Below, one piece after another: positions 1 through 6,548 of a stretch of 9,961 bases of DNA. Both the position numbers and the translations under genes were made by a program. This DNA comes from an uncultured Acholeplasmataceae bacterium. GTDB lineage: Bacteria; Bacillota_I; Bacilli_A; Acholeplasmatales; Acholeplasmataceae. How positions within the stretch are numbered: position 1 is the first letter of the stretch; the number at the start of each line of letters is the position of its first letter. The stretch is taken from positions 1 to 9,961 of the forward strand of contig CALISC010000009.1 of the NCBI GenBank assembly GCA_938041945.1, given 5' to 3'. The notes under the pieces were generated by a model. It did no database searches, had not been told where the DNA came from, and was given only the letters and a program-made list of their open reading frames with translations.

Positions 1-415
1 CACGGCATTTAGATGGCTTTCCAGAAACCATGTCTATACCTTCTGTTTGTTCGTAAGCAAAAGGTACACAACGTATAGTTGCTTGTGTATCTTCTTTGAT
101 TTTAGCTTCTGTTTCGGCTGTACCATCCCAGTGACAAAGGAAGAATCCACCTTCTTTTACCTTTTCTTTAAACTCTTCATAGTTCTCACATTCATACACT
201 CTTTCATCTCTATACTTGCGAGCTTTCTCAAAGATATTGTCTTGAATTTGATCTAATAGCTGTATAATGTGTTCATCAATTCCGTCTAATGAAACAGTTT
301 CTTTTTCAAGAGTATCACGTCTCATGATTTCAACAGTATTGCTTTCAAGGTCTCTTCCACCCATAACAAGACGAACAGGAACACCCTTTAACTCATAATC
401 AGCAAACTTGAAACC
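1..415 (-). CDS. proS: Prolyl-tRNA synthetase, C-terminal fragment (partial at both ends)
   Basis: The enzyme charges tRNA-Pro with proline in the cytosol. The minus strand stays open through about 138 codons, read from about 415 down to 2. It contains the anticodon-binding-domain stretch ADYELKGVPVRLVMGGRDLE, then RRDTLEKETVSLDGI. A C-terminal domain follows with HWDGTAETEAKIKEDTQATI, RCVPFAYEQTEG and SGKPSKCR. These are typical of the archaeal/eukaryal-type ProRS of Bacteroidota and some other bacteria. Only about ten C-terminal residues should lie beyond the left edge. On the other side the homology stops abruptly near 413-418, where a plus-strand L10 frame begins, so the catalytic domain is missing. 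Codon use is unlike the block to the right. Family assignment is firm. The Bacteroidota origin is inferred from remembered family sequences. The fragment probably does not belong to the same genome as the rest of the window. Confidence 0.88.
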
Positions 416-424
416 GAATTTAAA
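411..424. other. Chimeric junction: proS fragment to rplJ fragment
   Basis: Reading leftwards on the minus strand, recognisable ProRS ends at the Gly codon 413-415. Reading rightwards on the plus strand, recognisable L10 begins at about 416-421 (EFKENEAI). The two genes are in opposite orientation, and both are cut inside their coding sequence with no spacer. The shared tract gaatttaaag at 416-425 can be read in either gene, so the exact breakpoint is uncertain by several bases. No transposase, terminal repeat or attachment site is visible here. Confidence 0.75.
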
Positions 425-844
425 GAAAACGAAGCGATCATAGTTTGCGATTATCGCGGCCTTAGCACTAAAAAATTAGAAGCTTTAAGAGATGCGGCTA
501 GGGTTTTAAACGTAAAAGTTCAAATCGTAAAAAACACTCTTGCCAATATCGCTCTTAATAACATCGAAAAGTCCGGTATGGTCTTAAAAGATACAAATAT
601 CTTTATCTGGGGCGATCAGCTTTCAGCTACCAAAGTTGCGGCCAAATTTGAAGAAACCAATAGCGAACTATTCAAAATAAAAACCGCTCATATCGACGGC
701 GAAGTCGCGAGCGTCGAGAAGGTCAAGGCTCTATCTAAGATGCCTAGCCGCAATGAGTTGCTTGCGATGCTTTTGCAAGTTTGGAATGCGCCTATCCAAA
801 ATTTCACTATTGGACTAAATGCGCTTAAAGATAAAAAAGAAAGA
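416..844 (+). CDS. rplJ: 50S ribosomal protein L10, Campylobacter-like fragment lacking both native ends
   Basis: L10 forms the base of the ribosomal stalk, binding 23S rRNA and anchoring L7/L12 dimers. The frame starts without a start codon (EFKENEAIIVCDYRGLSTKK), which corresponds to about residue 17-20 of a normal L10. It continues through VKVQIVKNTLANIAL, LKDTNIFIWGDQLSATKVAA, FKIKTAHIDGEVASV, KALSKMPSRNELLAMLLQVW and NFTIGLNALKDKKE. This wording is characteristic of Campylobacter L10. Similarity ends at about 841-844, a few residues before the usual C-terminus. The frame then runs on into an unrelated hydrophobic tail. A start-codon caller would report 578-991 as one gene, but ATG 578 is an internal methionine. 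No ribosome binding site or rplA/rplL neighbour is present. It is a foreign fragment, not a working gene here. Confidence 0.85.
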
Positions 845-852
845 AACCAAGA
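836..852. other. Chimeric junction: rplJ fragment to host-like sequence
   Basis: L10 similarity stops at the KDKKE codons (about 827-841), in an A-rich run (gataaaaaagaaagaaacc). A different, very AT-rich sequence follows in the same frame by chance. The natural L10 of Campylobacter would end with a stop within about two codons of this point. The A-rich tract is a plausible microhomology for an artificial join. Confidence 0.65.
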
Positions 853-991
853 ACCTGGTGTAATTATTTTAAAAAACCCAAGTAAAACTTTAAAAGGTAA
901 AATCATAATTTGGGTAATTCTAGGTGCGATGGCGCTTTCATTTGTGGCTGCTTTTATTTCAATTATTTTAAAAGCAAACGGAGTTATTTAA
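845..991 (+). CDS. C-terminal fragment of an unidentified membrane protein
   Basis: This is an open frame of 48 codons ending in TAA at 989-991, with no start codon of its own because it is fused to the L10 fragment. The visible protein begins NQEPGVIILKNPSKTLKGK. It continues as one strongly hydrophobic segment of about 23 residues (about 902-970) and ends in a short tail, LKANGVI. The lysine-rich stretch before the hydrophobic segment suggests a cytosolic N-terminal flank, with a short tail outside or in the membrane edge. I do not recognise the family. Base composition resembles the minus-strand block to the right, and the gene ends just before a terminator shared with dxs. It is therefore probably the 3' end of the native convergent neighbour of dxs, whose 5' part was lost at the join. 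Confidence 0.5.
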   Translation, partial: NQEPGVIILKNPSKTLKGKIIIWVILGAMALSFVAAFISIILKANGVI

Positions 992-1016
992 TTAACTGTC
1001 AAATAAAATATTTTTT

Positions 1017-1045
1017 AAAAAGGTTGATTTATTCAACCTTTTTTT
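1017..1045. terminator. Bidirectional rho-independent terminator
   Basis: The 11-bp perfect stem 1017-1027 / 1033-1043 (aaaaaggttga and tcaaccttttt) closes on a 5-nt loop (tttat). On the plus strand the T run at 1039-1045 follows the G-C core, which suits the fragment ending at 991. On the minus strand the T run is supplied by the A's at 1017-1021. The hairpin lies directly after the dxs stop codon (1044-1046) and marks the end of the long minus-strand operon. This is the usual arrangement for a terminator shared by convergent genes. Confidence 0.88.
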
Positions 1046-2720
1046 AATTTTCTATCGCTGCTTTGATGTCAGCTAAGGTTATTTTAAAGTCTTTAAGTAG
1101 TTCTGCTCTAGTTTTTTCTGAAACTAAACAATTGTCTAAGTTCAGAGGAATCACTTTTTTGTTTAAATTATGGTGGTTTAAGAAATCTAGAACTAAACCA
1201 TAAAGCAGAGAACTTGCTTCTTCAACTACCACTATTTTTGTGTGTTTTTCAACTTGTTTTAAAAAACTCGTCTCGTCTTCAATCTGAGAAATAAGTCTTG
1301 CGTTAACTAGTGTGAAGTCTTGGTTTAAGTTTTGATAAATTTCTTTTAAAATTGGCCCATAACTTAAAACCAAAGTGTCTTTGCCAGTTTTCAGAGTTTG
1401 CCAAAACGACTCCTTTTTGAACTTAATAGAAAAAGTTTCGGGGCCTGGTTCTTCGTTAAGTGACAGTTTCGGGTAAGCAATTGCCTTTAGCCCAGGTAAA
1501 TCAAAAGCAGAAGAAAGCAGTGTTGTGTAGTCGCTGTCCAGACCACAGGCAAAAACTTTGGTGTTTGGAAAACAACTAAGCAATTTAGTAAAGTAAGTTC
1601 CTTGGTGAGTAGAAGGGTCGCGATTTGTTAAAAACGCTGAGTTTAAAAGTAGAGTTACATCTAGATTAACTCGGGCAATATCTGAAAGTAAATAGTCAAG
1701 CGAACGCTGAATAAATGTAGTGTAATACGGCAATATTACTTTCTTTTTATTTAAGGCTAAACTAGCGGCCAACATTGCTGAGTTTCCCTCGGCTATACCT
1801 GAGTCTATAAATCTATCTGGGTATTTTTCTTTAAAGTCTTTGGTAAAGTTGCCAAGTTCCATGCCACTTTCAATTAAATAAAAATCGCGTAGTTTTGCAA
1901 ACTCAGAAATCACTTTTCCCATGATGTAAGGGGTTTGAGTTTGCGTAGAACTACTGTACGAATGATACTTACCGCTTACATCTGAAACAGCTTCAAAAAG
2001 CCCTTTTCCTTTAATTGTCTCAATTAAAAAAACAACTGGTTTTTGTACCTTTAAAACAGTTTTTAAAGCGTTTATTAAAGAGATAACATCATTGCCTTCT
2101 TTAAGGTAAAAAAACTGATAACCTAGTGCTTCAAAGTAAGCTCGTGCTTTGCTTTCGTCGTTTAAAGTGTGTCTAAAAGCACCAACGTTTTCTACAATTG
2201 AGCATTTGTTGTTGTTAATAATAACGGTGCCGGGTAGATTGTATCCACTTAAAGTATTTAGACCTTCAAAGGCTATTCCTGCGTTTAAAGCGCCGTCTCC
2301 AATCACCGCTATATTCTTGTTTAATGGGTTTGTTAGGACAAATCCTGCTAAAGCAGATAGAGATTGAGATGCGTGTCCTGCTTCAAAAAAATCATATTTA
2401 GATTCGCTGTACGCAGTAAAACCTGAGATTTTTCTTTCACTAAAATTAAGAAAACCACTACCACGACCAGTTAAAATTTTGTAGGTGTATGCCTGATGCC
2501 CTATGTCAAAAAGCAGTCTGTCTTTATCTAAGTCAAGTAAATAAACCAAGGCTACGGTTAGTTCAATTGTTGCTAAATTAGAGCTAAGGTGTCCACCTGA
2601 CTTTAAGATATTTTCTTTAATAAACTCCCTAATTTCTGCACAAAATTTGGGCAGGTCTTGGACTTTGATTTTCTTTAAATCAGCAGGTAAAAAGTTTAGT
2701 AAATTAAAATTATTACTCAT
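1044..2720 (-). CDS. dxs: 1-deoxy-D-xylulose-5-phosphate synthase-like protein, shortened
   Basis: DXS condenses pyruvate and glyceraldehyde 3-phosphate, with thiamine diphosphate, to DXP for isoprenoid, thiamine and pyridoxal synthesis. At 558 residues it is shorter than the usual 620-640. Visible features, numbered from MSNN, are SGGHLSSN (H44), DIGHQAYTYKILTGR and IGDGALNAG (141-143) with NNN at 169-171 for Mg-ThDP. KGKG and KYH follow, then GIAE (E311, catalytic glutamate), YTTFIQR and DPSTHQG (D368, H372), and a C-terminal transketolase-like domain. A lid segment after NVGA is missing and two acceptor-site arginines are replaced (see findings). ATG at 2718-2720 is preferred: it overlaps the xseB stop by 8 nt, as expected for coupled translation. 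A TTG at 2739-2741 would add seven residues. It is the last gene of the operon. ispA, usual between xseB and dxs, is absent. The family is certain; DXP synthase activity is less so. Confidence 0.9.
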   Translation of the reverse strand: MSNNFNLLNFLPADLKKIKVQDLPKFCAEIREFIKENILKSGGHLSSNLATIELTVALVYLLDLDKDRLLFDIGHQAYTYKILTGRGSGFLNFSERKISGFTAYSESKYDFFEAGHASQSLSALAGFVLTNPLNKNIAVIGDGALNAGIAFEGLNTLSGYNLPGTVIINNNKCSIVENVGAFRHTLNDESKARAYFEALGYQFFYLKEGNDVISLINALKTVLKVQKPVVFLIETIKGKGLFEAVSDVSGKYHSYSSSTQTQTPYIMGKVISEFAKLRDFYLIESGMELGNFTKDFKEKYPDRFIDSGIAEGNSAMLAASLALNKKKVILPYYTTFIQRSLDYLLSDIARVNLDVTLLLNSAFLTNRDPSTHQGTYFTKLLSCFPNTKVFACGLDSDYTTLLSSAFDLPGLKAIAYPKLSLNEEPGPETFSIKFKKESFWQTLKTGKDTLVLSYGPILKEIYQNLNQDFTLVNARLISQIEDETSFLKQVEKHTKIVVVEEASSLLYGLVLDFLNHHNLNKKVIPLNLDNCLVSEKTRAELLKDFKITLADIKAAIEN

Positions 2721-2898
2721 TTTCGATTGCTTTTTTAGCAACCTCTAAAATTGAGTCGGCTTTTTGAATTAAGTCCTTGGTTTGTTTGTAAAGTTCAATT
2801 GAAACCATGATGTCGTTTTCTTGATTTAACTTATCAATGTTTTCCTTTATTTTTGCAAATAGTGACTTTAACTCTAAGTTTTTTTCTGAATTGTTCAT
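2713..2898 (-). CDS. xseB: Exodeoxyribonuclease VII small subunit
   Basis: This small helical subunit assembles in several copies around XseA to form exonuclease VII, which degrades single-stranded DNA from both ends to short oligonucleotides during repair and recombination. The 61-residue protein matches the family in length. It has the two-helix pattern: LFAKIKENIDKLNQEND, then a turn, then SIELYKQTKDLIQKADSI, which corresponds to the family's serine-leucine-glutamate-leucine-tyrosine motif. It lies 4 nt after xseA and overlaps dxs by 8 nt. A strong Shine-Dalgarno sequence inside the end of xseA supports the ATG at 2896-2898. The tight xseA-xseB link suggests matched expression of the two subunits. 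Confidence 0.92.
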   Translation of the reverse strand: MNNSEKNLELKSLFAKIKENIDKLNQENDIMVSIELYKQTKDLIQKADSILEVAKKAIENE

Positions 2899-2902
2899 AT
2901 TT

Positions 2903-4342
2903 TTACTCTCCTTTTACATTAGTGACAACTACTTTTAAAGTACCATCTTTTAATTTAATTTCAAGGCTATCATTACCATTAACTTCATTCACGCTTCTAA
3001 CCATTTTTTGGTCTTTAAAAACTAGCGCATAGCCTTGTTCAAGTTTTTTATTTAAATCAAAATTATTAAGTCGTTCTTTAAAAAGTTTTAACTGAAACTC
3101 TTTATTTTTAATAATTTCAGGGATATTTGGTAGTTTTAGTTTAAAGTCAACAATTTGACTTTGTGCAACACTTAAAGTTTTGTGCAGGTTTGGAAGTTTA
3201 GCTGTGAGTTCATCTAAATACTCAGCGTTTTTGTTGTAAGTGTTGATAACTGAGTTTCTACATCTCTGCAAAGCTAAAGCAAGTGTTGCTTGTTTTTTTA
3301 AATACAGAGCCACAAGTGTTGACTTTGCTTGGTTTTCAAGTAGTAGTAGTTCTTGTTGAAGTTTGGTTAACTTACTTAGTGGAGATACTCGCTCTAAAGC
3401 TGCTTCTTGAGTTCTTAGTTCAGCATTTTCTTGATGTACTTTGTTTTTTAAATTAGTCAAAATTGTATGGTTAAACTCGGCTAACTTATTTTGGAAATCA
3501 AGAGTTGTAATTTGAGTAATCAGAGCTGCGGCGTCTGTTGGAGTAGACGCAGAAACGTCCGCAACATAATCAGAAATTGAAACATCCCTTTCGTGTCCAA
3601 CTGCAGAAATCACCGGGATTTTAGAAAAATAGATAGCGTCCGCGACTTCTCTGGTGTCAAAAGCCTCAAGGTCTTCTTTAGCGCCACCACCGCGTCCAAC
3701 AATTAAAACCTCTGTTTTGTTTTCTAAGTTTGCGAGTTCAATTGCTTTTTTAATTTCCTTGGCTGCGTTTTCACCTTGTACTAAAGTGTTGTAAACAATA
3801 AAGTCAATTAAAGGGAAACGTTTATATGCATTTTCTTTAATGTCTCTAAGGGCAGCACCTGTAGCCGAAGTTACAATTCCAACTACTGCTGGGTTTTGGG
3901 GAATCTTTCTTTTTCTTTCTTTTTCAAAATATCCAAGAGAGGTTAGTTCTTTAATTAGTTTTTCTTTTTCTCGTTTCTTTTTACCCTCGCCGTAGTCATA
4001 GACCTGCCAAACAGTTGCAGTTATTGAACCACCCTTTTGGTAGTAAGAAATGGTAATATCAACAATCACCTGCATACCAGTGTAGGGAATGAAATCCAGT
4101 TTACTTGCGGTACTTTGCCAAATTGCGCATCTTAGCGCGCTTTCTTTGCCAACTAAGTTAAAGTAAAGATGGCTTTTGGGGTTTTTAGCCTCGTATTCTG
4201 AGTAAGTTGCTTTAACTTCACCCAATACAAAAAAATGACTATAGCCAAAATTATGTTTAACTAAATCAGCAATATTTTGGCTAAAAAAGTCAACTTCAAT
4301 AACATTTTTATCTGTATTATTTTGAATTTCTGCTCCACTCAT
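2903..4342 (-). CDS. xseA: Exodeoxyribonuclease VII large subunit
   Basis: XseA is the catalytic subunit of exonuclease VII, cutting single-stranded DNA in the cytosol. The 479 residues include an N-terminal OB-fold region (about 15-118, with VLGEVKATYSEY, SHLYFNLVGKES and MQVIVDITISYYQKGG). The catalytic domain follows with VGIVTSATGAALRDI (154-168), VGRGGGAKEDLEAFD (215-229) and SAVGHERDVSISDYVAD (246-262), then ASTPTDAA. From about 280 to 425 there is a long, charged helical region expected to form the coiled coil that binds XseB. The C-terminus carries LEQGYALVFKD, the counterpart of the family's Arg-Gly-Tyr-Ala end motif. Length is slightly above the usual 400-460. The ATG overlaps the nusB stop (ATGA) and has no Shine-Dalgarno sequence, so translation is probably coupled to nusB. 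All catalytic motifs look intact. Confidence 0.95.
   Translation of the reverse strand: MSGAEIQNNTDKNVIEVDFFSQNIADLVKHNFGYSHFFVLGEVKATYSEYEAKNPKSHLYFNLVGKESALRCAIWQSTASKLDFIPYTGMQVIVDITISYYQKGGSITATVWQVYDYGEGKKKREKEKLIKELTSLGYFEKERKRKIPQNPAVVGIVTSATGAALRDIKENAYKRFPLIDFIVYNTLVQGENAAKEIKKAIELANLENKTEVLIVGRGGGAKEDLEAFDTREVADAIYFSKIPVISAVGHERDVSISDYVADVSASTPTDAAALITQITTLDFQNKLAEFNHTILTNLKNKVHQENAELRTQEAALERVSPLSKLTKLQQELLLLENQAKSTLVALYLKKQATLALALQRCRNSVINTYNKNAEYLDELTAKLPNLHKTLSVAQSQIVDFKLKLPNIPEIIKNKEFQLKLFKERLNNFDLNKKLEQGYALVFKDQKMVRSVNEVNGNDSLEIKLKDGTLKVVVTNVKGE
2908..2913 (-). promoter_or_regulatory. Ribosome binding site of xseB, embedded in the xseA 3' end
   Basis: The minus strand reads AAGGAG, a full Shine-Dalgarno match, 9 nt before the xseB ATG. 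It forms part of the last sense codons of xseA. It is one of the two best-formed internal ribosome binding sites in the block, with the one before nusB. Confidence 0.8.
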
Positions 4343-4707
4343 TTTAAATTAGCAACGATGTTTTGTAGTAATTTATTGGTGAATTTATGTTGTTTTTCGT
4401 CGTCTAAATCTGAAAACAACTTAGTGATTTCAACCGCCTCGTTAATTGCAACTGGTACAGGGGTTTTCAGTTCTTGCATTTCAAAAACAGAGTACTCAAC
4501 AATTGCTTTATCTAAATTAGAAAGTCTATCTAAACTGTAGCCAACCAAAGCGCTGGAAATCGTTTCATCAATTTCATTTACCTTAGTTAAAAATAGCGAT
4601 AAAATCTCTTTTTCCTCGTTTGTTAAGACTAAATTATTTTCAATTCCTAAGTTATAAAGATAGATAGATTTAATTAAATTTAGCCTAGTTTGTAGTTCTT
4701 TTTTCAT
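4339..4707 (-). CDS. nusB: Transcription antitermination factor NusB
   Basis: NusB binds boxA RNA together with ribosomal protein S10 and supports antitermination in rRNA operons. The 122-residue all-helical protein shows the family pattern: an N-terminal KKELQTRLNLIKSIYLYNLG helix, IDETISSALVGYSLDRLSNL, DKAIVEYSVFEMQE, VPVAINEAVEITKLFSD and a C-terminal KFTNKLLQNIV. I chose the ATG at 4705-4707 because GGAG stands 6 nt before it and MKKELQTR resembles typical NusB starts. An in-frame ATG at 4723-4725 would add MSLENK but lacks a ribosome binding site. The gene ends in TGA, overlapping the xseA ATG as ATGA. That is direct evidence that UGA is a stop in this genome. It lies 29 nt after whiA and heads the nusB-xseA-xseB-dxs group familiar from Bacillota. 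Confidence 0.93.
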   Translation of the reverse strand: MKKELQTRLNLIKSIYLYNLGIENNLVLTNEEKEILSLFLTKVNEIDETISSALVGYSLDRLSNLDKAIVEYSVFEMQELKTPVPVAINEAVEITKLFSDLDDEKQHKFTNKLLQNIVANLK

Positions 4708-4713
4708 TTTATT

Positions 4714-4717
4714 CTCC
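4714..4717 (-). promoter_or_regulatory. Ribosome binding site deciding the nusB start
   Basis: The minus strand reads TTGGAGAATAAAATG. GGAG lies 6 nt before the ATG at 4705-4707, an ideal spacing. It falls inside the coding sequence implied by the alternative upstream ATG at 4725, which has no such site, so the shorter protein is preferred. Confidence 0.7.
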
Positions 4718-4736
4718 AAAGACATTTTAGCATAAT

Positions 4737-5648
4737 TTAGTGCCTTTTTAGCCTGTCGTAAAGGTTTTTAACCTTGATTAACTTGTTGCTCAAGTGTGCA
4801 CGATTGATTTGTTTTTTAAAGGTAGAAATGTAGATTGACTGAAGTTCAGAAAGCGAACTATAGGGGTGTTTTAATCTCAATTTCATAACTCTTTCAAGTT
4901 CTGGGTCAAGTTCAGTTTCTAGGTTTGCAAAAATAAAGTTGATTTGTTTAATTTGTTTAGCAGCAACTTCAGAAGTTTTTTTAATGTTTGCGGTTTCACA
5001 ATTAACTCGGCGTTGCAAAGCGGTTGCAACTTCTCTGTCTATTTTGCAGTTAGTGTAGCGCTCTGCGATTTTATTTAATTCTGAATGATTTAAAAAATCA
5101 ACTATTTGGTCAAACGACTTAATGTACAGCAAAAGGTGGTCCAGGCGTTTTGAAATTCTGGCGTCTAAATTGTACTTAAGCAAAGTTTTTTGGACAAAAA
5201 AACAAGAGTCTGTGTTCTTGAACTTAAACTCCAGGTGATAGTTCGCAGAACTTGGTGAGTTAATTGAGCCAAGTATTAAAAACAAGGTTTTGAAAAACAA
5301 AGGTTTTGAAATTTCTGTAATTATTGTGTTAATTTCTGGTTCAATTGCTAAAAAATCGGGGTGCGCAAAAATTACCTTTTTAGAGCCATAGTTAACAACT
5401 GCGTTGACTTTTAGTTTTTTAAAAGCAGTGTCATAGAGTTCAAGCAGTTCATAAGGCACCTTAAACTCATAAAATTCGTTCTCTTGATTTGCCGTTTTTT
5501 TTAAGTAAAGTGCAAGCATTAAAAACTGTTTTAACTCTAAAACAGGTAGTTTTAAAATGCAAGCAAAAACTGCCTGTTTGCAGTACTTAGAAAAAGAAAT
5601 TCCTAGTTTTTTTAATTCGTCTGCCAACAGTTGGCTAGAATTAGCCAT
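4737..5648 (-). CDS. whiA: WhiA-family DNA-binding regulator
   Basis: WhiA joins a LAGLIDADG homing-endonuclease-like domain without nuclease activity to a C-terminal helix-turn-helix. It acts in sporulation control in Streptomyces and in cell division and nucleoid functions in Bacillus. The 303 residues are close to the usual length. The N-terminal third is quite divergent. The middle keeps LILGSINSPSSANYHLEFK (about 124-142) and YIKSFDQIVDFL (175-186). The best conserved stretch is RRVNCETANIKKTSEVAAKQ (213-232), followed by a C-terminal HTH region with RLKHPYSSLSEL and LSNKLIKVKNLY (about 245-297). It overlaps trxB by 8 nt (ATGGCTAA) and lacks an evident Shine-Dalgarno sequence, which suggests coupled translation. 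In most Bacillota rapZ and yvcK stand between trxB and whiA; both are absent. The DNA target is unknown. Confidence 0.9.
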   Translation of the reverse strand: MANSSQLLADELKKLGISFSKYCKQAVFACILKLPVLELKQFLMLALYLKKTANQENEFYEFKVPYELLELYDTAFKKLKVNAVVNYGSKKVIFAHPDFLAIEPEINTIITEISKPLFFKTLFLILGSINSPSSANYHLEFKFKNTDSCFFVQKTLLKYNLDARISKRLDHLLLYIKSFDQIVDFLNHSELNKIAERYTNCKIDREVATALQRRVNCETANIKKTSEVAAKQIKQINFIFANLETELDPELERVMKLRLKHPYSSLSELQSIYISTFKKQINRAHLSNKLIKVKNLYDRLKRH

Positions 5649-6546
5649 GGTTTTTTAGGTATTTGGCGATCGCAGAAACTGCAATACCACCGTCGGCTGC
5701 TGCTGTAATTACTTGTCTAACTGCTTTTTTTCTAACATCTCCTGCTACAAAAATACCAGGAATAGAAGTAGAAAGGTCTTCGTTTACTAAATAGTAGCCC
5801 CATTCTTTTTGCAGTTCTGTGTCAAGCAGCGAAGACTCTGGAACTTGACCGATAAAAATAAAAATACCGTCTACAAAAACTGAATGATTTTGATCAAACA
5901 CATCAAAGTTAATTCCTTTTAGTGTATTGTTTTCCTCCAAAATTTTCTTAATTTTTGCGTTATAGATAACTTCAATGTTGGTTTTTTTAAATAATTCTGC
6001 CTGTCCTTTTTTGTCGGCAGTTAAGTGTGGGTCTTGAGTAATTACTGTAACTTTTTTACAAATGTCTGCCAAAAAAGTAGCCTCGTCAACAGCAGCGTTG
6101 CCACCACCTACAACTGCAACTTCTAAGTCTTTGTAGAAAAATCCGTCGCAAGTTGCGCAAAAAGAAATACCGTTGCCGAGGTATTTGGCTTCGTTTTCAA
6201 CATTTAGCGTTCTTGGTTTTTGGCCAGTTGCTAAAAGTACAGTTTTAGTCTCGTATATGTTTTGGTTTGTCAAAACCTTGAAACCTTTTTCTATTTTTTC
6301 AATTTTTAAAACGTTTTCGGCAATTATTTTTGCACCCAAAGACTTAGCGTGTTCATGCATAGACTTTGCCAATTCACTACCCTCAATTTTACTAAAACCT
6401 AAGTAGTTTTCAATTTCTTTGGTGTTAATAATTGCGCCACCTGGTACTTTTCGTTCAAATACCAAAGCGTCTAAGTTTTGTCTTGCTGCGTAAATTGCAG
6501 CGTTTAGGCCAGCAGGGCCTGCGCCAATAATGATTAAATCTTTCAT
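5641..6546 (-). CDS. trxB: Thioredoxin reductase-like FAD disulfide oxidoreductase
   Basis: This flavoenzyme family reduces thioredoxin in the cytosol with electrons from a pyridine nucleotide. The 301 residues match the low-molecular-weight bacterial type. Visible features are the FAD-binding GAGPAGLNAAIYAA (8-21), the VLLATGQKPR region, the redox-active CATC (C130, C133), a second nucleotide-binding GGGNAAVDEA (147-156) and the FAD-contacting PGIFVAGDVRKKAVRQV (263-279). The basic motif that normally binds the 2'-phosphate of NADPH is replaced by TQDPHLT at 170-176, so the electron donor may differ (see findings). It starts 2 nt after lgt and overlaps whiA by 8 nt. The closest AAAGGA lies 15 nt upstream, too far for an ideal ribosome binding site. 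The gene order lgt-trxB-whiA is the conserved Bacillota order and supports the name. Confidence 0.92.
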   Translation of the reverse strand: MKDLIIIGAGPAGLNAAIYAARQNLDALVFERKVPGGAIINTKEIENYLGFSKIEGSELAKSMHEHAKSLGAKIIAENVLKIEKIEKGFKVLTNQNIYETKTVLLATGQKPRTLNVENEAKYLGNGISFCATCDGFFYKDLEVAVVGGGNAAVDEATFLADICKKVTVITQDPHLTADKKGQAELFKKTNIEVIYNAKIKKILEENNTLKGINFDVFDQNHSVFVDGIFIFIGQVPESSLLDTELQKEWGYYLVNEDLSTSIPGIFVAGDVRKKAVRQVITAAADGGIAVSAIAKYLKNHG

Positions 6547-6548
6547 AA

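Noticed and set aside
47..256. Plus-strand 69-codon frame rich in Phe and Cys
   Set aside because: It is antisense to the clearly conserved ProRS fragment and has no recognisable family or ribosome binding site. It is a shadow frame.
688..906. Minus-strand 72-codon frame
   Set aside because: It is antisense to the L10 fragment, which matches a known family residue by residue.
1..991. A genomic island or horizontally acquired cassette at the left end
   Set aside because: The pieces are interior fragments of housekeeping genes in opposing directions, with no integrase, transposase, tRNA or flanking repeat. Chimerism explains them better.
992..1016. A promoter or regulatory RNA in the gap between the convergent genes
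   Set aside because: The gap is only about 50 nt and is filled by the terminator hairpin; both flanking genes point into it.
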